Source: Trachythela sp. YZ-2020
Lineage: Eukaryota; Cnidaria; Anthozoa; Malacalcyonacea; Clavulariidae
Direction of reading: 5' to 3'
DNA: 64,000 nucleotides
Assembly: GCA_016169945.1 (NCBI GenBank)
Contig: JADLSH010000076.1
Span: 1,245,001-1,309,000, forward strand
Every line of letters starts with the position of its first letter. Position 1 is the stretch's first letter. The notes beneath the pieces are model-generated. The model had not been told where the DNA came from. It searched no databases and worked only from the letters and a program-made list of their open reading frames with translations. Both the position numbers and the translations under genes were made by a program. Shown piece by piece: positions 59,232 through 64,000 of the stretch.

Positions 59232-59435
59232 AAATATATTTTGTTTTATCTGGAATTGAAGAAACAGTGGTTATAAAAAGGTAAACAAACACGAAAACGA
59301 ACTTTAAAAAGTTACCTTCCATGTTTGTTTATGAATTTAAAGATCCCGCCGTGTCGCGCGCGAAAATGAATTTGTGGACTACACACAAGCCAGACTAGCG
59401 CATGCGCAACAAATTTCCCACCTGCTATCCCAAGG

Positions 59436-60292
59436 GCAATTTATCAAAGGGCAAGTCGGTCAAGAACAACAAGGCCAAGGCCAGTAAGGTCAAGGTCGCC
59501 GAGGCCAAGGCCACTGAGACCAAGGTCAAAGCGGCCAAGGTCAAAGTGGCCAAGATCACTTCTGCCAAGGCTACTGTGCCAACTACCACCCAGGCTCAGG
59601 CCACTAAGCCCAAAACCAACACGCCCTCAACATCTTGGGCAGTTGGTAAATTCTGTCATCCTTCTTCGGAAAGTGATGACAGCGATGCGAGCTCTATTCT
59701 CGCACCTTCAGTTGCACGTCACTCTCGACCTAAACGTTTTAAGCACGTTCAAACATCTAGCGAGTCTGACAGTGAAGCTGTTGTAACACCAGCCATGCTA
59801 GTTCAGTCGCCCTTTGTCCACCTTAATCGGTTTGCGACTTTGGCTGATAGCATGGACGTGGAGGAGGATCGCCTTGATGGTGAGAACGTTATAGATCCGG
59901 TTGCTTCGCTCGAGGTAATTGTCCCAGAGCTTGACGCTCCGCCAGCTGTTGTTGCTCCTATACTGGATGCGGCGCCTGTACCATCTGACGAACAGCAGCC
60001 GTCGGTGGCGGATGTACCCGTCGTGTCGCCTGTTCCTCCATCTCCTCCTGTAGCAGAGTCTCAACCCTCTGTGAGTTACGAAATGTCCGCGAACTCGCCC
60101 AACAGTTCTGCGCCTAGAAGTGTGGATCCGCTCCTTTCGGATTGTGATTCCCTTCTGGGCATTGGCATTTTCGATTCCGTTTCCGAGTCCGAGGGTATGT
60201 TTTTGGAATGTACCGAGGCCGGTTACGCATCCTCAGTTCCATCTTCTACCACCAGGTTGGCTGAAAATGAGGATTTTTCTTCTGGGTGTTGA
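59436..60292 (+). pseudogene. LINE ORF1, 3' part
   Basis: Continues ORF1 in frame after the insertion. It starts with a Lys/Ala/Val-rich segment of about 45 residues with repeating K-A-K or K-V-K units, then Ser/Asp-rich and Pro/Val-rich low-complexity regions, ending at TGA 60290. No lesion in this part. The basic tract is suited to RNA binding. The open frame beginning at 59402 is an artefact: its first 11 codons lie in the inserted transposon. Confidence 0.8.
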
Positions 60293-60300
60293 CCTGACAA

Positions 60301-63300
60301 ATGTGGCCTTCAGTGCCCTTATCTCAGCTCCAGAATCTCATACTACTACTATTTCTGATGTTCAACCTGCTAAGCTTGAACATTAATGGTCTTAGTGACC
60401 GTGTAAAGCGAACCGCACTTATCGATTGGCTCGAGTGTATGAAGGCGGATGTCGTCTGTCTACAAGAGACACATGCCCCTTCGCACGAATCAATTCGTCA
60501 CTGGTTTGCGAATTCTGGTTTTCGAGTTGTGTCCTCATCTATCTCCAACAAAAGGTGTGGCACTGCTATTCCATATAAGGACACGTATACTGTCAAGCAG
60601 GTCTCTCGTGATGAGGAGGGCCGGTTTGTTCAAGCAATCATTCAGCTAGATGAGGAAACGTTAGGTTTTGCCTGTTTGTATGCTCCGAATAGGAACCCGG
60701 AGCGCAATCGTTTTTTCACCTCTGTGTCCGATCTAATCGATCTTAGCCGCCCAACATTTGTGTGCGGCGATTTCAACTCGGTTTTAAACGAGGATGCTGA
60801 TCGTCTGAGGCGTTCCTCCTTTACGGGTAGTCAAGCTTCAAAGGCGCAGGAGAGTGGTCCTGCTCTTCAATCTTTGCTTTCCAACACCCAAACCTTCCCT
60901 GTCTGGCGTACATTCCATCCTACGCAGACCGCATACTCCTGGACGCATGGTTCGGGAGAATTTGCTTCACGGATTGATATGGTTTGGGCTCCTGTTGCAA
61001 TGAAACGGAGCATTAAGTAATGCGATTATCATCCTTCCTTCCTTTCGGATCATCAGTACTTGCTGGTCATGTTCACCACTGACGATTCCTTTGCAAGAGG
61101 TCAGGTGTCTGGAAATTTAACACCTCTCTGCTGGCAGATGAGGAATATTGTGCGCTAGTTCATGCATTTTGGTCCTTCTGGCAGTCCCAAGAAGCAAATC
61201 CCATCTATGCTTCGGGTCTGGATTGGTGGGATCAGGGCCAATTCTATCTGTGTGCGCTGTTGCGTTCGTATGCCCAGGGTAAGGCTGTTGCAAATCGCCA
61301 ACAAAAATCTCGGCTGCCTCGCAGATGCGTAGGTTGCAGCAGCTTTTCAATTCTGGGGATTCTTCCTCCTTTGCTCAGCTGTGTGCTGTGCAGGAAGAGT
61401 TGCGTGCCATTCATTTGAATGAGGCACGTGGGGCACAAATTCGATCTCGTTGCAGGTGGGCGGAGGAGGGAGAGTCTTCTTCCTCTTTTTTCCTTGGCTT
61501 GGAATCAAAACATCGCGCAAAGCAGGCGGTCACTGCTATCAGAGACCCACAGTCTGGTATCGTTTGCCACGACCCTATCAACATCTTAGGTGTCTGGCAG
61601 CGGTACTACCAAAGGCTCTTTACAGCTCAACAGTGTGACCCTGCCGTGCAAGATGAGATGCTTGCCAAGGTTACTCGTTGCCTCTCTGACGCCGAAAGCA
61701 AATGGTGCGATGGTTACCTTACCGTCGCCGAATGCTTTGCGGCTTTGCAGGGTATGGCTCATGGGAAAACACCGGGCTCCGATGGTTTCCCCATGGAGTT
61801 TTATCTTTCTTTTTGGCCCATTCTCGGCGCTGATTTGGTACGCATTCTCAACGTTGCTTATGATTGCGGCCAACTTTCGACCTCTCAGCGTCGTGGTTTG
61901 ATTATTGTACTCTTTAAGAAAGACGATCGGCTGGAGACGAAGAACTGGCGGCCCATTAGTCTGCTTAACGTCGATTATAAGATCGCCACCAGGGCTATCT
62001 CCGGTTGTCTTTTGAACGTTATGAATGTTGTGGTGGGCCCGGATCAAACGTGCAGTGTTCCGGGTCGCACAATCTCTGAGAATCTTGTATTTGTTCGTGA
62101 TCTGATCGAGTATGCGGAAAGAGAGGATCTTCCAATCGCTCTTCTTTCTTTAGATCAGGAGAAAGCTTTCGATCGTGTGGATTGGGACTTTCTCCAACGT
62201 ATCCTCGAAAAATTCAATTTCGGTGCTGGTTTCCGGAATTGGATTAAATTATTTTATACTGAAGTCGAGTCTGCCGTTGTTATAAATGGTTGGACGTCTT
62301 CTTTTTTTCACCCGTCTCGTGGCGTGCGTCAAGGTTGCCCACTTTCTCCTCTGTTGTATGTGCTCTGCATTGAAATTCTTGCAGTCAGCATTAGTCGTTC
62401 GCCAGATGTCAACGGCGTTTTACTCCCGGATTCCTTGGAGCAGTTTAAGTGCTCGGGGTATGCGGACGACACGACGATTGCTGTCACTACAGACGAGTCG
62501 ATGACGGAAGTGTTTGATATTCTGGGGCGCACCTCAATCGAGGTAAATCCAAAGGCATTTGGTTGGGGTCCTGGAAAGACCGTACGGACATCCCCTTTGG
62601 TGTTAGGTGGGTCAAGGAACTGCCTTTGTTAGGTGCTACTAACAGCCCGTTGCTAAGCTCGAGCAGCGCTTGTCCGCTTGGCAGTGTCGTAAGTTATCCT
62701 TCCAAGGAAAAACTACTATAATTAATATATTGGCCCTTTCTCAGATTTGGCACTTGTGCCACGTTTTCACTATCCCAGATTGGGCTGAGAAACGCATAAA
62801 TAAAGCAGTGTGGTCCTTCTTGGGATCTTGTTGCCAGGACCACGGTGTGTCTTCCAAAGTCGCAGGACGGCTTTGGAGTTATTAATTATAAACAAAAGGC
62901 CGAGGCTTTCGCTTTGCAATGGGTCAAACGTTACTTGGCTGATCCCCGAGCAAAGTGGAAGGATTTTTTTAAATACCATATATCCTCCTGCCTTGATTTA
63001 ATGCCCGATGAGTCGTTACTATGTAAATTTTCTCTCCGTCAACTATCATCCCTTCCGCCATACTACGAACTGCTATTCCGTACTTGGCGGATGCTATGTG
63101 GGGGTAAGGCTGCTGGAGAGTTTTCTTTGTTGGCATCTTCTGCCAACCCATTACCTGCGCGCAACATGAGTTCGAGATCAGTCTCTAATCTGATTCGAAC
63201 TAAGACCTATAAAGAGCCGCACTGTATAAGTAAATTTGAACCGGAGTACGGTCCTTTGCACTGGCCCCAAACTTGGGATCAGTTGCACGCTACATCCTTC

Positions 63301-63831
63301 TACCGTGTTGTCATTGACCTCAATTGGCAGCTCGCACACGGTGTACTATATACTGCTTCCCGGTTGGTTCGGCAATTTCACATGGCCAACGTGGACGTTA
63401 ACTGCTTCTGCTGTGAAGCGGAGGAAACGTTGGAACACCTGTTCTACCATTGTGATTTTGCTCGGTTGATGTACGGTTGGGTGTACGTCAATCTTCTCTT
63501 GGTTGATCCTGCTGCCGGTCCCTTTGTTGTTGAGGAGTTGCTCTTTGGGCTTTCGGAGGAACGGCGTCGCCACATCCCCATCCTTATCATCTGGATGTTA
63601 CATGTTGTAAAACATGTGATATGCGTTGCTCATTGCAATTTCCGTTTTCGCGCAAAGGTGCCGGTGGAGTCGGAGTGTTTGAAGAAGGCCATCGCCAAAA
63701 TTAAATTTGTGCTTTGCCTTACGGCCCGCAAATGTAGATCGCCTGCTCAGTTTCTATCTTTCAAGCGCGATTGGCTTGCACGGGGCATCTTGGGACACTT
63801 CGAGGGTGAGGAGCTGGTCTTCTCTTTTTAA
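60301..63831 (+). pseudogene. LINE ORF2: endonuclease and reverse transcriptase
   Basis: The start ATG is 9 bp after the ORF1 stop. N-terminal APE-type endonuclease: L-N-I-N-G-L, V-C-L-Q-E-T-H, C-G-D-F-N-S-V and R-I-D-M-V. RT: G-K-T-P-G-S-D-G-F-P, N-W-R-P-I-S-L-L-N, A-L-L-S-L-D-Q-E-K-A-F-D-R-V, G-V-R-Q-G-C-P-L-S-P and G-Y-A-D-D-T. The C-terminal region (62845-63831) has a zinc-finger-like C-F-C-C…H-L-F-Y-H-C. It nicks target DNA and copies the LINE RNA. Lesions: TAA 61018-61020 inside the endonuclease end, frame changes near 61100, 61325 and 62565, a likely deletion near 62520, and frame breaks across 62632-62845. Not functional. Confidence 0.9.
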
Positions 63832-63930
63832 CCTAGTTTAATTACTTTTGTTTTTCACATTAGGTTTTCTTGCTTCTGTCTCTTGTAGGTAGTTGCTTTA
63901 TTTTAATTGAATACTTATAATAATAATAAT
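63832..63930 (+). other. LINE 3' untranslated tail
   Basis: Pyrimidine-rich short 3' UTR ending in (TAA)n with AATAAAG at about 63927, a possible polyadenylation signal or microsatellite-type LINE tail. Confidence 0.5.
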
Positions 63931-64000
63931 AAAGACTTTATTTCTGTGTCAGTATACATCTAGCTGAGGAAGATTTCCTCTACTAATTGGGGACACTTAA

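Larger units (their letters stand above)
53933..59426 (-). mobile_element. Unclassified DNA transposon with RING and cysteine-peptidase gene, 5.5 kb
   Basis: Ends are AGCAGGTGGGAAATTCGTTG and the inverse of AGCAGGTGGGAAATTTGTTG (19 of 20 match), flanked by the perfect 9-bp direct repeat ATCCCAAGG (53924-53932 and 59427-59435). Deleting the element with one repeat copy makes LINE ORF1 continuous (D-S-T-N-P-K-G-N-L-S-K-G). A single minus-strand gene fills its left-centre; about 1.4 kb on the left (53960-55360) shows no coding signal. TIRs are short (about 20 bp). I cannot place it in a named superfamily; a 9-bp duplication is compatible with MULE, Merlin or hAT/KDZ-like groups. Confidence 0.9.
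51990..63930 (+). mobile_element. Tx1/L1-type LINE, about 6.4 kb, split by a DNA transposon
   Basis: A 5' untranslated part (about 51990-53215), ORF1 (53216-53932 plus 59436-60292), ORF2 (60301-63831) and a 3' tail form a two-ORF non-LTR retrotransposon. ORF2 has an APE-type endonuclease at its N-terminus, an RT with Y-A-D-D and a C-terminal Cys/His motif, the order of L1/Tx1 elements. Multiple lesions make it inactive. The 5.5-kb insertion at 53933-59426 belongs to another element. No LINE target duplication was identified, so the outer limits are approximate. Confidence 0.85.

Noticed and set aside
59402..59435. ATG at 59402 as start of a separate gene
   Set aside because: These bases are the end of the inserted transposon plus the target duplication; LINE ORF1 simply resumes after them.

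Overview
The window is eukaryotic: genes carry GT-AG introns, the sequence is AT-rich, coding density is low, and most recognisable coding sequence belongs to transposable elements. The family mix (DUF6589-like proteins, SWIM-type MULE transposases, Tx1-like LINEs, an integrase-core family, a tRNA-derived SINE) reminds me of invertebrate, most likely cnidarian, genomes. That identification is inference from family content; there is no rRNA, tRNA gene or host marker to confirm it.

Layout. 0-4.9 kb holds a sushi-domain exon, uncertain exon-like stretches and a 190-bp direct duplication. A RecQ-like helicase (4.98-8.06 kb, +) lies tail-to-tail with a DUF6589-like gene (22.8-8.2 kb, -); together they look like one large, decayed DNA transposon. 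An exon of the DUF6589 gene is split by a second transposon at 11,430-18,644. That element has ~225-bp terminal inverted repeats (TIRs) and a 3-bp target duplication AAC. It carries a seven-exon gene for a protein of about 1,630 residues with a transposase-like part, an XPG/FEN1-like nuclease region and a CXC cysteine cluster, which resembles the Academ superfamily. 23,769-30,900 is a Mutator-like element (115-bp TIRs, 10-bp target duplication) whose gene joins a MULE/SWIM transposase to a Ulp1-type peptidase and probably a PHD finger; a SINE sits in its 3' part. 31.37-33.72 kb is a non-autonomous element with CAGGGG ends and a 5-bp duplication. 34.7-48.3 kb is a graveyard: an unrecognised pseudogene, a PHD-bearing transposase-like pseudogene, MITEs, Harbinger remnants (MADF protein and transposase), an integrase-core pseudogene, a 390-bp ACAAT microsatellite interrupted by inserted DNA, and a Ty3/Gypsy-type relic. 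48.4-51.4 kb shows no genes. From about 52 kb to the end lies a Tx1/L1-type LINE whose ORF1 is split by a third intact-ended transposon (53,933-59,426, 9-bp target duplication). That transposon encodes a protein with a RING-like finger and a probable cysteine peptidase domain.

Nearly every element gene has frameshifts or stop codons, so the locus records past activity. For two of the insertions, removing the element and one copy of the target duplication leaves the host reading frame continuous. This dates the insertions relative to their hosts and fixes the element ends to the base.
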